From Magnolia sinica (lineage: Eukaryota; Streptophyta; Magnoliopsida; Magnoliales; Magnoliaceae), in the NCBI RefSeq assembly GCF_029962835.1, contig NC_080578.1, positions 104,511,759 through 104,575,758 on the forward strand: DNA of 64,000 nt. Reading direction: 5' to 3'. The translations under genes were made by a program, and so were the position numbers. This document shows positions 23,095 through 35,100 of the stretch, piece after piece. A model generated the notes under the pieces. It did no database searches. It saw nothing but the letters and a program-made list of their open reading frames with translations, and was not told where the DNA came from. Numbering within the stretch: the stretch's first letter is position 1; every line of letters begins with the position of its first letter.

Positions 23095-24247
23095 GTAGTG
23101 TTGTACATGAGTCTTGGCTTGTAGCTAACTCCGACTCAAACTCGACTCGGCTCCGTCATCGCTTGTCTTGCTAGCTTGGCTCGATTCAATCAACAGCTTG
23201 ATTGGCATTTTCTCAATTAAGCAAAATGCATCTTCAACTTCTCATAAAAGGTAAAACAATAACAATATTTTAGAGTTATTTCATGAAACACCTAAACGAC
23301 ACTATCAAAATCAAATGTTTGGGTAGGGGTGTACACGAACCGAGCTAGCTTGGTTAGCCCACTTAACTTGACTCGAAAAAGCTTGATTCGACTTGGTTCA
23401 AAGCTGAGTTTGAGCCGAGTCAAGCTGATTTTTTGAGCTCGAAATTAATGAGTTCGAGCAGGCCCCAACTCGACTCGGATCGAATCTAGTTCGAATCGAA
23501 CTCAGATCAAACCAGTTTGGTGACTTGGTTACTTTGCCATTGATGTTGCTTACCAACTGTTTGATAAAATGACTCAATGAAATGTGGCTAGTGGCTAGTG
23601 GCAAGGAAGATATGTACATGAAATAAATGTTATTTTTCTTTGTTTTTCTTAGTTTTTATATTATTTAGAAGGTATTTGATAAAATACTTGTAAAACTATT
23701 GCTTTTGTTTGTAAAACAGTGAGATTTTGAAATTGCAATTCAAGTGTTTGTGGAAAATGCCTCAATGGTGAACTCGGCTCGATCTTGGCTCAAACTTAGC
23801 TCAAGCTACCCAAGCGGCTGACTGAACGGAGCCGAGCTGGCCAGTCAAGCTCAAGGACTAAGCTGAGCCGAGTTCGAGTTGAGGCTAGCTCAACTCGTTC
23901 AACTCAATGTACACCCCTATGTTCGGGTGAGTAGCATTCAAATCAAATGGCTGACATATCCCTTCCTCACCAATATTTCATTGAATCATTTAATCGAACA
24001 CTCGGCGAGCATCATTCATATCAAAGTAATCAAGTCACCTAGCTGATTCAATCAAAGTTTATTTGAGTTAAGGTTTGATCCGAGTTGAGTGAAGCTCGAA
24101 TAAGCTCGAACTTGGCTCAAAATTTATTAGAGCTCCAAAAAACAGCTCGACTCAGCTGATTCTAATTTTGAGCCGCGACAAGTTGAGCTTTCTCGGGGTT
24201 GAGTAGAGCAAGCTGGCCGCCATGGCTCAACTCGTGTACAGCTCTAC
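23095..24247. mobile_element. Non-autonomous hAT-like element (family H), older outer copy
   Basis: The ends are AGTAGTGTTGTACATGAG and CTCGTGTACAGCTCTACT, an imperfect inverted pair. The interior is rich in GAGTTGAGC/GCTCGACTC words. No matching 8-bp target duplication remains, so this copy is eroded. It is interrupted by the younger copy at 23324-23919. Confidence 0.65.
23324..23919. mobile_element. Non-autonomous hAT-like element (family H), younger nested copy
   Basis: Perfect 12-bp terminal inverted repeats, TAGGGGTGTACA and TGTACACCCCTA, are flanked by the 8-bp pair TGTTTGGG/TGTTCGGG (one mismatch). The 8-bp target duplication and short terminal repeats are hAT hallmarks. The 596-bp interior is non-coding and rich in CTCGACTCGG words. 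Confidence 0.88.
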
Positions 24248-24974
24248 TGCTTTGCCTGCTAGTACTGGAGGGGTTAATAGGAAAGCCGAGTCCCATCTCC
24301 CACCCAAATCTTCTTGGGGCCCACCGAAGTTTGGGTCTGGACCACCTTATGAACAGAACGGATGGGATATGAACTTCATGGTGGAGCCCAAGAAGGTTCC
24401 AATGGTGAGCGTCTTAATCCAAACTGTTCCCTTTGGCTGATTTTTGAACGGATCTGATTTTTGTGGAGTTTGTGCACATGATGGACGGACTAGATGTCAC
24501 ACATATCCCAGTGGTCCCACGCATCTGATGTGTGTGATGGTTCATAGACATGCAGTCACAGTTGCATATGATGTCATGCATTAACTCAAATTAGACTGTC
24601 CAAATCTGGGGATCCACTACTTATGGTCCATGTAATAAATTTTAATGTAATAATCCTATCATCTAACTGATGGATACTTCTTTATACTGAATTCTGCCAT
24701 CCATGAGATGTCGACCGATCCACGACATATCAACAGATCTTCCATTTAGAACCACTAGTTTGATAGATTTTGGATATAATGAGCCATATGGATGGGACAT
24801 ATAAAATGGACGGTATCTTTTGAGTTAGATGAGTGATACATGGACGATTTCCTAGTGCATGTGCATGAAGCAACAGTCTGCCAGAGTATTATAGTTATTT
24901 TTAATGGAAATGCACCAAATCGCGGAAGACGCGAATTGCTTTTACTGACCCTACGAGCGTCCCAACTGGTTGGG
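24248..24974. other. Intergenic, no gene seen
   Basis: A TTGGGGCCCACCGAAGTTTG fragment near 24315 looks like a family A middle section. Nothing else named. Confidence 0.5.
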
Positions 24975-25265
24975 GATCTGTGGGACCCATCATGAATTTT
25001 TTATTTTTATTTTTATCAACGCCGTCCATCCAATTTTTCAGCTCATTTTAGGTCATTATCCCAAAAATGAGGCAGATTCAAGACTCAGGTGGACCACACC
25101 AAAGAAAACAGTGACGATTGAACACTCACCATTAAAAACTTCTTGAGGTCACGCAGATTCAATCACCACTGTTTCCTGTGGTGTGGTCCACCTGAGATTT
25201 GGATCTGTCTCATTTTTGAGTTTAGGTGTGGATAAAGCAAATACATCATAGTCTGCCCATAGACA
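24975..25265. mobile_element. GC-foldback MITE (family A)
   Basis: The left arm (CTGTGGGACCCATCATGAAT ... CGCCGTCCATCCAA ... AGGTGGACCACACCA) and its inverse (GTGGTGTGGTCCACCTGAG ... CATCATAGTCTGCCC) lie close together. The middle is short, giving a compact hairpin form. Confidence 0.75.
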
Positions 25266-25395
25266 ACCGACCACAGTAGCTTCGTCGGCAGTGAAGGGTC
25301 AGTACGCAATCCACGTCCGAACGGGTACACCATTATTATTGTAGACGCGGATTGCCCGCGACCCCCGACGGCAGGATGTTGCTGCGGTCGGAAGA

Positions 25396-25712
25396 TAGGT
25401 GGGCCCACCATGATGTTTTGAGAAATCCATCCCCTCCATCCGTTTTGCCAGCTCATGCTAGGCATATGAACGAGACAGATCACAAACCTAAGTGGGCCCC
25501 GCGATAAGAAACATTGAGGATTTAACGCCTACCGTTGAAACTCTCGTGGGGCTTACAGAAGTTTGGGATCAGGCAAATATTTTTGTATTTTCAGTTCATT
25601 CCAGTGGAATCGACACTATGAATTGTTGGACGGAGAGGATTTCCTATCATGAGCTGGAAAAACCGGATGGACGGTGTGGATTTCCCGGAAACATCACGGT
25701 GGGCCCCACCGA
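25396..25712. mobile_element. GC-foldback MITE (family A)
   Basis: It begins GGTGGGCCCACCATGATG and ends CATCACGGTGGGCCCCACC. Inner arms CCATCCGTTTTGCCAGCTCA and TGAGCTGGAAAAACCGGATG are also inverse. Non-coding. Confidence 0.75.
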
Positions 25713-26229
25713 TGCGTGTCCAATTATTGTTTGGAGTGCACCCAAACCATATAAATGGAGCCAGTGCTTCGTTAGTTCAGACCTTTGATATGACGGGACC
25801 CACCTTAATGGTTGCGGCCTTACTGAATGGAAGATCTTAACCATTCCCCTGGCTTTTGCTTTGTTGATCTGTTGACTATCTATTTCGTGCCGTTGATGAA
25901 GGGTAGGATCTCATGACTTGTTTTTATTTTTATTTTTTTGGGTGGGGTCACTTCCAATCTACGGTCGGTCCAATCAGATTAATGGATTGGATCATCGAAT
26001 CATTGGGCCCACTTATATACAACGGTGCATCAGGGCAATATTCTGAGTTGAACCGGAGGATACATTATTTCCTCAGGAGTGAGGCCCACTGCAGCATCAA
26101 ACTGATCGGATGATCCTAACCATCCAAATCGATGCTTTTGAGAAAATGGTGGGCAGTTGTCCAGATTCATAAGCTGAAGGAAGGCTCAGAACCATTCCAC
26201 CAGTGAGATTTCCATATTAGAGAAATGTG
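25713..26229. other. Intergenic, no gene seen
   Basis: Short unsupported frames only. No repeat boundary that I can defend. Confidence 0.5.
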
Positions 26230-26735
26230 CCAACGCTCCCAGAGCACCGTAAGTTATGGTACTCGTTTCATCGGGTAACTTTAATAGTCCGATAGATCGA
26301 TCCAAACTGTCCATCAAGTATAGAAAATGTTTCAACGGCTACTAGACAAAAACAAGACTGATCGGATGATCATATCCATCCTAGGTTAGGCCTTTTTTTT
26401 GTAACCATCCTTTTTCCAGTCCATGGATCGGATGGTTAGGATTGTTTAACAGAAGCGATTCTTGAGAATCAAAATCAATCCATGATGGGAACTATCAAAT
26501 AGATTGATTAAATTGTTGGTTAGACGTATTTTTTACAAATGATCTTGACCCTTCATATTGGAGGCCATGAATCAGATGGTTAGGATCACTCTATCAGTTT
26601 GATATTGGCATGGCATCCCTTGAAATATGTGTTGGATCTAATGTACTGTTTAGATCAATCGATTAGACTGTTTAAGCGTCACGATGCAACTAGGAGTACT
26701 ATATAAGTGCTCTGAGAACAGTAGAGCATCTCTCG
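26230..26735. repeat. Inverted-repeat element with GCTC(C/T)CAGAGCAC arms
   Basis: The left end GCTCCCAGAGCACCGTAAG is mirrored by GTGCTCTGAGAACAGTAGAG on the right. GATCGGATGGTTAGGATTG-type words recur inside. A lone related word (GCTCTGAGAGCACTAGAGC) sits at 37244. Probably a miniature element; family unknown. Confidence 0.45.
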
Positions 26736-27335
26736 TCAGATTCCATTATATGTTTATCCAAAGTGGGGCCCACGATATGGACGGCTTGGATTCACGCTCA
26801 TCATTGTGGATGAGGTGTCACCAATGACTATATAGTGACAAAAAGTAAAAGCTCGCCCTGTAATTTAGCAAATAAAAACACAAAGACACAAAGCCGTGAT
26901 TTGTCTCTTAAACCGATTACAGCTTTTAAACTGCTCTTGGGAAAAGAAATCGAGTTTAATGGGTACTCAGCTTTTACGTTTGTGCATGTGGGTCCAATAA
27001 TTCAGTGATCCTGACCATTGATATGTTGGGTCCCACCATGGATGGTCCATGAACCAAAATCTCCCACATAGGAAAATCCTAACCTTTCACCTCAGATCAT
27101 GAAAATGGACGGTCAAAATTTGAAATACAGCAACAGTCCGGTGAAGGGTGGCTAGGTCACCTGAAATGGATCTTTGTGGAGTCATAATCCAGTGAGCTAA
27201 GTATATGGGAATCTTTCCATGGACATAGTTTCATCCGGACTCTTAACTCACCACATTAATTATCTGGACCGTCCATTACGTCCAGTCCCTCTTCACAGAG
27301 AGTTGGAAAAATAAAAATAAAAAATAAAAAATCAT
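26736..27335. other. Intergenic, no gene seen
   Basis: Contains one GTGGGGCCCACGATATGGAC word (26763), shared with the dispersed repeat at 11.8 kb. No gene. Confidence 0.5.
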
Positions 27336-27680
27336 ACTAACAGATGATCCGAACCGTCCATTTAATGGCATGCAAAATGGATGTAGAAGATTGTTCATGG
27401 CAGATAGGCCCATTTACATATGCTTGGAACCATCTGATGGTTATGAGTTTTGCCCAGCTGGAGAAAAAGAGGAGACTAGACGCATTGGACGGTTCATATG
27501 TGCATGAGAAGGATTCTATAGACATAGCTGACCAGATCATTACTCTTCACTCAGATTGGATCCTAGATCATGAAATGAACCGTTCATGTTCTCATCTCAC
27601 AGCGTTATAGAAGCTATGAACGGTTCAGATAATCATTTAAGATACAATCCGTACGGTGGGCACTTACCCCATCAAAACCC
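27336..27680. mobile_element. Foldback element (family G)
   Basis: AGATGATCCGAACCGTCCAT on the left and GAACGGTTCAGATAATCATT on the right are inverse arms, followed by a GTACGGTGGGCACTTACCCC tail as in the 20.3-kb copy. Confidence 0.55.
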
Positions 27681-28072
27681 ACGGTTGATGTTTTCTCCTC
27701 TTAACCGTCCATTTCTTTGACCACAAACAAACGGTTATGATTTTACTATCGAATTTAGCTTTTTTGAAATGACTATCCATGATTGGGTACGACATACAAA
27801 CGATCTAGATTTAAGTTAAAAAGGGTCCCACTTCTCCAAACTGAAAGCCTGCGCACACCGTGCAAACACTCGGGTCCGGTCGTATATTTCTTCCTCAAAA
27901 CGCCAGGGTTATGTTTGTCATTCCATATTAGATGGAGGATATTTTCATATTTACACAAGACGGGCGTACAGAAGAAGGGCGTAACAGTGAATATATCCTT
28001 CCTTTTCTTTTTCATTTTTTATTTTCTTTTATAAATCTGACACTTAGCCGCTTTGTGTCTCTCCTTCCGTTC

Positions 28073-28079
28073 TATAAAA
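28073..28079 (+). promoter_or_regulatory. TATA box of the VAN3-binding-like gene
   Basis: TATAAAA lies 97 bases before the start codon, a normal distance for a plant leader of about 70 bases. The leader contains CTTATCGTGCGCAC twice (about 28125 and 28150). Confidence 0.65.
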
Positions 28080-28175
28080 GCTAAACTGCACCACCTTCTC
28101 GTAAACTCTCTCTAGAAACCAAGCATCTTATCGTGCGCACCCTCACTCGCTTATCGTGCGCACACCTCATCAGCA

Positions 28176-29116
28176 ATGGAAGAGCTGGCCGATTCATGGC
28201 GGCGCGACGCCCTCTCCCTCGCCGGTTTTCGTCCGCCGGAGACTCCGATGGAGCCGATGGAGTTCCTCTCACGATCTTGGAGCGTCTCCGCCCACGAGGT
28301 CTCGAAAGCGCTAGCTCCGTCTCACCCTCCGCCGCTGCTGCTGAAGACGGCGAGCGGTGGCGGTGGAGCGATACTGGAAGATGTGGCGGGAGAGGCGGAG
28401 GAGGCGGGGATGGTCGCTGGAAATCCCTTTTCCTTCGCTTCCTCCGTCACGTCACAGCTCGTCATGGAACGAATAATGTCTCAGTCGGTAAGTTCTGTAA
28501 AAATAAATAAAAATCGAGTAGTTGAAGAAGAACAAGCAGCAGCTTGGGGTTTTCATAGCAGCTTAGGGTTTTCAAATTAGGTTCTCTCCTCTTCAAATCT
28601 TGTTTTTCTAATTTCAATTTTATTTTTTTTTTTCTGTTTTTGCTTACGTGAATGGGATTTTGAAAAAGCATGGCGTTTTTTTTTTTTTTCCTTCTAGAAA
28701 TTGGATCCTAGTCTTTTCTATAGATTTCTTGACTTGATCTTAAAAAATCATGTTCTTTTTATAGCAATCCTGTTTTATTTTTAGGATTTCTGTTTCCGGT
28801 TTCATTCTTTTTTTAAAAATTATTAAATTTAAATTTCTACTATTCATTGTTTGTTTTCCTTCGTGAAATTTCTCTTTTTTGCTTTTGTTATTTGGCTTTC
28901 TTTGGCTATTTTAAGGTGATTTTTTCAGATATGAAATCTGAAAAATGGAAATCTCTGTTTTTTATTTTTTGCATTTTTGGTGGAAAATGCAGCAGGAAGT
29001 GTCGCCACGTACATCAGGAAGGCTCTCTCATAGCAGTGGGCCACTGAACGGTGGCCAGAGCTGCGGGTCTCTGACTGACAGCCCTCCCGTCTCTCCCTCT
29101 GAGATCGATGATTCTA

Positions 29117-29159
<43 letters not shown>

Positions 29160-32100
29160 GTTTCTTCTCTTTCTTTGTTTGTTTGTTTTCTTGCTGTCAT
29201 CTGATCTGATCGGAGTCATGGGACGCGTGATGGACCGTCCTTATTTAAGTAGAAAAGGATCGAAAAGGTGATTCGGAGCTTTTCTGATTTTAGACGCTCC
29301 AGCACGGAATCGAGAGAGAGAGAGAGAGAGCTTCTTCCATGACATCCATTCATGCAGTACTGAAAGCCTCGCCTTTTCTGTCCAGACATGAAATTTGTAA
29401 TTTTGAGAGCTCTGGAGCCTATTTTTCTAATTCTGGGGGGTTTGGCATGCGAGGAAATGTTACTCTGGCTGAGTGGGCAAGGTGATACGCCTGCACTTGG
29501 AAATTGCATACGTGGAGTACACGTCATATTTACTTGTCAAAATTATTGTTACCAGTCTAGATGTATCAGGAACCAATTTCGTTTATTCTTTACCTGATAA
29601 TCAGATTGGCGGACACTAATTGGACGGTTGAGAATGAACAATATCCTGTGGTTCTAGAAGCAGAGGTCAGGATCAGTGTAACAATCTGATTCTTGGACTG
29701 TGACTTCACAGCAGTGACTTTAGCAATTTCACCGGTTTCATTTGATTAGATGTATGCCAAGTTTACAAGTTCCAAGTGCCTGCGTATCAAGTGTCATACG
29801 CCGCCCGAGTATGATATAACTCCTTGCATGCCCAGCTGGCTAAATTTTGTAAGAGGCTGGTTAGCAGCTTCCCGGACTCCTGATGAAAAGGACGAAAATG
29901 CCCTCGTTACCCCTTATGGGGAAAAGTGCCTTGGACGAGTAGTTGAAAAGGCCTGTACGGTACACGTGTGGAGGATCCGCGCCACTCATCATGTACGTAC
30001 GCTAGCTAAAAAACCAGGCCAGTCCACTCATCAGGTGGGCCACAGGCTCGTGGGCAAAATAAACGGTAGCTTAGCTAACATACGTTAGCCGATGCACACG
30101 TGTGGTCAACATGGTGAGTGGACCTCAGTTGAATTCTAGGCTATGGAATGTTAATGATGCCGCGCACTTATGGTGGTGAGTGGACCTTCTGCTCTTTGAT
30201 TTCAGAAGATTTCCTAGTTTTTACGATGTTCGGGTAGAGCGATTGTACACTACCTTTCCCACAAGCGAGGCCCACTGTTCACTGATCCGAGCCGTTGATA
30301 TTGTGCCCCACCGTCAGATGTCGTACAATCTAGTGTTTTTTTTTGGGCCGAGCCGTTGATATTGTGCCCCACCGTCAGATGTCGTACAATCTAGTTTTTT
30401 TTTTGGGGTGCATGGAGTGATCTGACGCATCAACGTTGTGGATCACTGAAACCATGGCCGTACTTTTATGTACTGAAGGCTCGAACATTGAATACTATTT
30501 CTAAGTGGGTGTATCTATCAATGAGGTGGGTGTAGATATCAAACTTATGGTGTGCCTTTTTAGGATTTACTACAATACATACTGACGAATTGTGACTTTT
30601 TTGTTTGGTATTCAAATGTGTCCGTTGGATCTGGGGTCATTTTGCAATGATCCGAACCATTAAAATGATGGCATCACTATGGATGGTGACACCCAAAAAA
30701 ATTTTTTTAAAAAAATGGATAGTCCTGTCATTGGCCTACGAAGCAACGGTTAGAGGAAACGTTCTATGATCGACGGATTAGAATACTCCAATCTCAGATT
30801 TATTTTTTCTTTTTTGGGGCGTTTAGATCATGGTTAGCTCAGTCGTATCAACGGTTTGGATCACTGCAATAGGATCCCCAAGTCCAACAGCTAGTGCCTT
30901 TTAACATGTTCTATTTTCTTGGGGTTTTGGTAGTCAGCATAGCTCATAGGTACCCGTGATTGTACCTTAAATGATGATCTGAACCGTTCATATTCGAAAC
31001 TCTATTGTACGGCGTCTAGTACGGCGTCTATCAAAAGAAGCATTGGTTGAACTGGTGATTGTTTATAAAGAAGTTATATTTAAATGGCTCGTCTTCCCGT
31101 CAAGATTCAAAGGTCAGGATCATCAATGGAGCATATGATTATATGATCATAGCTTCGATCCATTACTAACGAGAACCTTAAACGGTTCAGATCATTCAAA
31201 GGATGCAACCTGGAGTGTGGTACGGTGACACCGTACCTAATCAAAACTCTTTTTTTTCGTGGGTTTTGGTTTTGATGAAAGCAGGATTAATTGGGCACGG
31301 AATCCTGGAAAGCTTTGTTTTGACACGATAAATCAGGAAACCTCTGCTTGTTTTAATTACCTTTTTAGCCACAGCTTTTCGTTGAATTTTCCGGATGTGT
31401 CCTTGGGAGCGCATGTCACATGGTTCCGCGGCTCACCTGCGCAGGGATGAGGGTAGTGTAGTCTTTTATGAGAAACATGTCGCTGGTTGAAGAGCGTGCC
31501 CGCATCGCCATGTTTTCTCTATATGAATGCACGAGTTGCAGCCTCGTTCCACGCTCCCAACTCAAGCGCCCCACCCTTGTGCACGTGCTGGATGCTGTAG
31601 TTCTGGCGGCCCCTGTTCTTCGTCCATGAGAAATGGAATACTTAAGGAGTGTGACCAATCATCCATACAGTGTGTGGGCCATCTGAAAGACTCTTGATGA
31701 ATGTCCTGGATCCCCCACGTGCCACTTTCGGTGGAAGCAACCTGATTTTCCTTGGTGTGTGATCTGGCAATAGAGGTGGTGGGTGTGGGCGTGCCCCATC
31801 CTGCACGTCTCTGCAGACCTGGAGGTGGGTCATAATTGTCTTCGGACTGCAATTTTTGGGCAGTGGTCCATCCCACTGGGGCTTGCTACATGGATGGTCT
31901 ACTAGCATTTTCATTTGAAGGAGGGCTCACTGCTTTTGTTGTGGGCCAGAATGTTTATTAGGTGGGGACCAGAAGTCAGGCCAGTATGGTTATTAGGTGG
32001 GCCCAAAAGGAAGGAAGAGGTGCAAAATTTGAGAGGTGGTCCATCCAAGTGGGTTTGCCAGATGGATGGTTTAATATCATTTTGCATATGGTCACATGTG

Positions 32101-35100
32101 TTTGTGTAGTTTGGTGAGGGTGCAGGATTGGGTGCATTTGATGCAGGTGGTTCAGTGCTCTATGAGTATGGATACGGTGGGCCCAGCTGAATTCATGGTA
32201 CACCGAATTGATAATTATAGCCATCTCTTCTTCAAATTTCCAAGTTAAGATGGGCAGAGAACAGTCAGCTTCTCAATCTCCAATCCTATGATTTGTCCAA
32301 TGTGGTGGCCCACCTATGTATCAGAACCGTCCTTTCCATGGGTGTGGACATGTGTGGCATTCTATAATGCATTTCTGACATTTGTTTTTCTGTGTTGCAG
32401 TTTTGCCGTTTGAGCAACACTGGAAAAGCCCAATTCCGGGGAGGAGTAGTTGGAGTAGGTGGAGCTGGTGCTGGTGGAGGGGGAGGAAAGACAGTCGGGA
32501 GGTGGTTGAAGGACCGGAGAGAGAAGAAGAAGGAAGAATCCCGGGCCCAGAATGCCCAGCTCCATGCAGCTGTGTCGGTTGCGGGAGTAGCTGCAGCTGT
32601 GGCTGCCATCGCGGCCGCAACAGCAGCTTCATCATCATCAACTGGTTCTGGGAAGGAGGACCAGATGTCGAAGGCGACGGACATGGCTGTGGCTTCAGCG
32701 GCAACATTGGTGGCAGCCCAGTGTGTGGAAGCAGCAGAGGCGATGGGGGCTGAGCGAGAGCACCTTGCAGCTGTCGTCAGCTCCGCTGTTAATGTACGGA
32801 CGCCTGGAGATATTATGACTCTCACTGCAGCAGCAGCTACAGGTAATCACCTTAAACCTATAACCATTCATGCAAAACCAACCACCAATCACTTCTGCAG
32901 AACATCCAAGCCATGAAAAATGTGAGCTGCACCACCATAAAGACTGTCTAGGGTGAAATCCATGATGGCTCACTAACTTGGGAGTGCTACACTGTCCAAA
33001 AGGGAGACAGTTGATGGCCATGTACACTTGTGGGTGGATTTGTCTTATTTTCGCTCTAGGTGGTCTTTATGGTGCGTCCCATATGTTGAATGGCTCGTAT
33101 GTTCTCCAAGAGTGACAGGCGTGGGGATTTTTTCCTATCACCTAGTATATTATCAAGCAATTGTAATTTAATTTGTGATGTATCTTAAAAAAAATAAAAT
33201 AAAATAAGTCCCATAATCTAGCCAGTAAAAATTGAATTTCTTGTATGCCATGTGCATGTGTGAAATTTCTCCGTGTATTCATCTACCACACTAACATGTT
33301 ATTCAATTATGTAAATAACCCTTAATGACTAGGACGTGTGTCAAGGAAAAAAGATTAAAAAAAAATGGTGCTGGTTGGACCTTGTGGTGTGAATGTTGTG
33401 CTGCTCTTGCTCTTTATTTATTCTTTATTCTTTCCCCTACTTACAAGTAACAGAGTAGGTTGCTTGGTTGCTTGGTATTGGGAAAAAAGAAAAAAAAAAT
33501 GCTAGCAAAACATTCTCGAGGAGTGATTAAAGTTATTATTTGCCTCACACGTGCTGACATGACACAAGATCTTACCCGGATATGTATCATCCATCCATCC
33601 ACTTAGTCATAGGCTTGTTAGGAATGTAATGTATTTGTGTAACTCTTATTAGAGTAACCCTATTTAGTTGGCATAAGACTTTGATGATGATGATGAAGTT
33701 TCTTCAATAAATCTCATGTAATGCAAGGCCCATTTATATAAGACAACTCTGGCAGAGTATGGTGTAGTGCTGCAACTTGGGTTCATGTTTATTTTTAGGT
33801 CCATTGGGTTGGAAAACACCTACCTGAATTGAAATCAGCTTGTGTTAGGTCAGGTTGGGAATAATCACGAGTATTTGGCTGGGTTGGTTGGATTAGGGTT
33901 GAGTGTAGAGGAATTCAGGTTTGGTTTGGGTTAGGCACCTAGGGTTGGCTCAGGTTGACCCTTAAACCCGACCCAACCCAACCCCCTCGAGTTGTATGAT
34001 GGATGATATGCAGGCACTTGCATTTGTACATGTGGAATACGCTTATTTAACTAAAATTGAACTGTCCAACTACAAGTTATAAACATAAAAAGAATATTAA
34101 TAGAAAGATTAAGCCTCTGGTTTATCAAAATTCCTGTTTTAAATTCAAACTGTCTGGCAGTTCTGGTGTTTCCTGTCTGGTGTCCATTGGGTATCAATTA
34201 ATTGATTGGGGAATTTCCTCAGTATGGCATTTGAATTGGGGTCTACTAACTGAACAGTTTAATATGAGTTAAAGATAGATCACGAATGGCATCCATCATA
34301 CTCGGCCAGAGTATCGAAGCTTCGTTAATGAGGATTATTTTAGCCTTTTCATAATGCTGGTTATTGTTTTGTCTGGATTGTTATTGTTTTGTCTGCCTCT
34401 ATCTTCCTGATTCTGATAACTTGGTTGATTATTTCTGCAGCTCTTCGAGGGGCTGCCACGCTCAAGGCAAGGGCGCTAAAGGAAGTATGGAACATCGCTG
34501 CAGTTATTCCAGTAGAAAAAGGCATGGGAACCACACCCAATGGTAGTTACAGCGGCGAACTTGTTCCAGAAGAAAACTTCCTCGGTGTATGTAGCCAAGA
34601 GCTCCTTGCAAGGGGCAGTGAACTTCTCAAGCGCACTAGAAAAGGTAAGTGAAATCTGTAAATGCCTAAATCTCTCCATGCAAGAGAAAAAAGAAAATTG
34701 CCATAAGTTCTGCTTTTGGTGTGAATGTGCAGGTGCCCTTCACTGGAAGATCGTCTCTGTTTACATCAACCGTTTGGGGCAGGTGCGTGTGACACCAATT
34801 ACAGTAGGGGAATTATTTGATGCTCTGGTTATGAATGATGCTTGATATGCAGGCACTTAGAAACGATAAAAGTGGCATACATTAGCTCAAAGCAAACTGG
34901 CTAAATTGTGGAACTTAACTGTAGTGAAGTTCCAGTCCAAAGATCAGATTGTTTCTACACCAATCTCTGATTTGTGGACACTTGCTTTTTTTTTTTGTTT
35001 TTTTTGGAAACATGACCATTAGATAATTTTCTTTTTTCAATTATCCAATAAATTTCCACTATTCTGATAATCAGATAATCAATTGAGCTGAACTCTTGGT

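Larger units (their letters stand above)
29119..32400 (+). other. Intron 2 of the VAN3-binding-like gene, rich in repeats
   Basis: Opens with a (TC)n run (29119-29155). Holds a dispersed repeat (about 29590-29830, related to 47.7-48.06 kb), a 61-bp tandem duplication, and a family G foldback. Frames at 29.2-29.6 and 31.2-31.9 kb have no homology and overlap repeats, so I reject them as genes. Confidence 0.7.

Noticed and set aside
29455-29500. tRNA-like words (CTGAGTGGGCAAGGTGATAC)
   Set aside because: Resembles only a D-arm; no anticodon arm, T-arm or acceptor pairing could be made.
31259-31914. Several 60-100 codon frames in VAN3-binding intron 2
   Set aside because: Overlapping on both strands, no homology, inside an intron that is needed for a consistent seven-exon model.
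32286-32825. Open frames of up to 179 codons on the minus strand
   Set aside because: They are antisense to exon 3 of the VAN3-binding-like gene, whose GC- and Ala-rich codons leave the opposite strand open.
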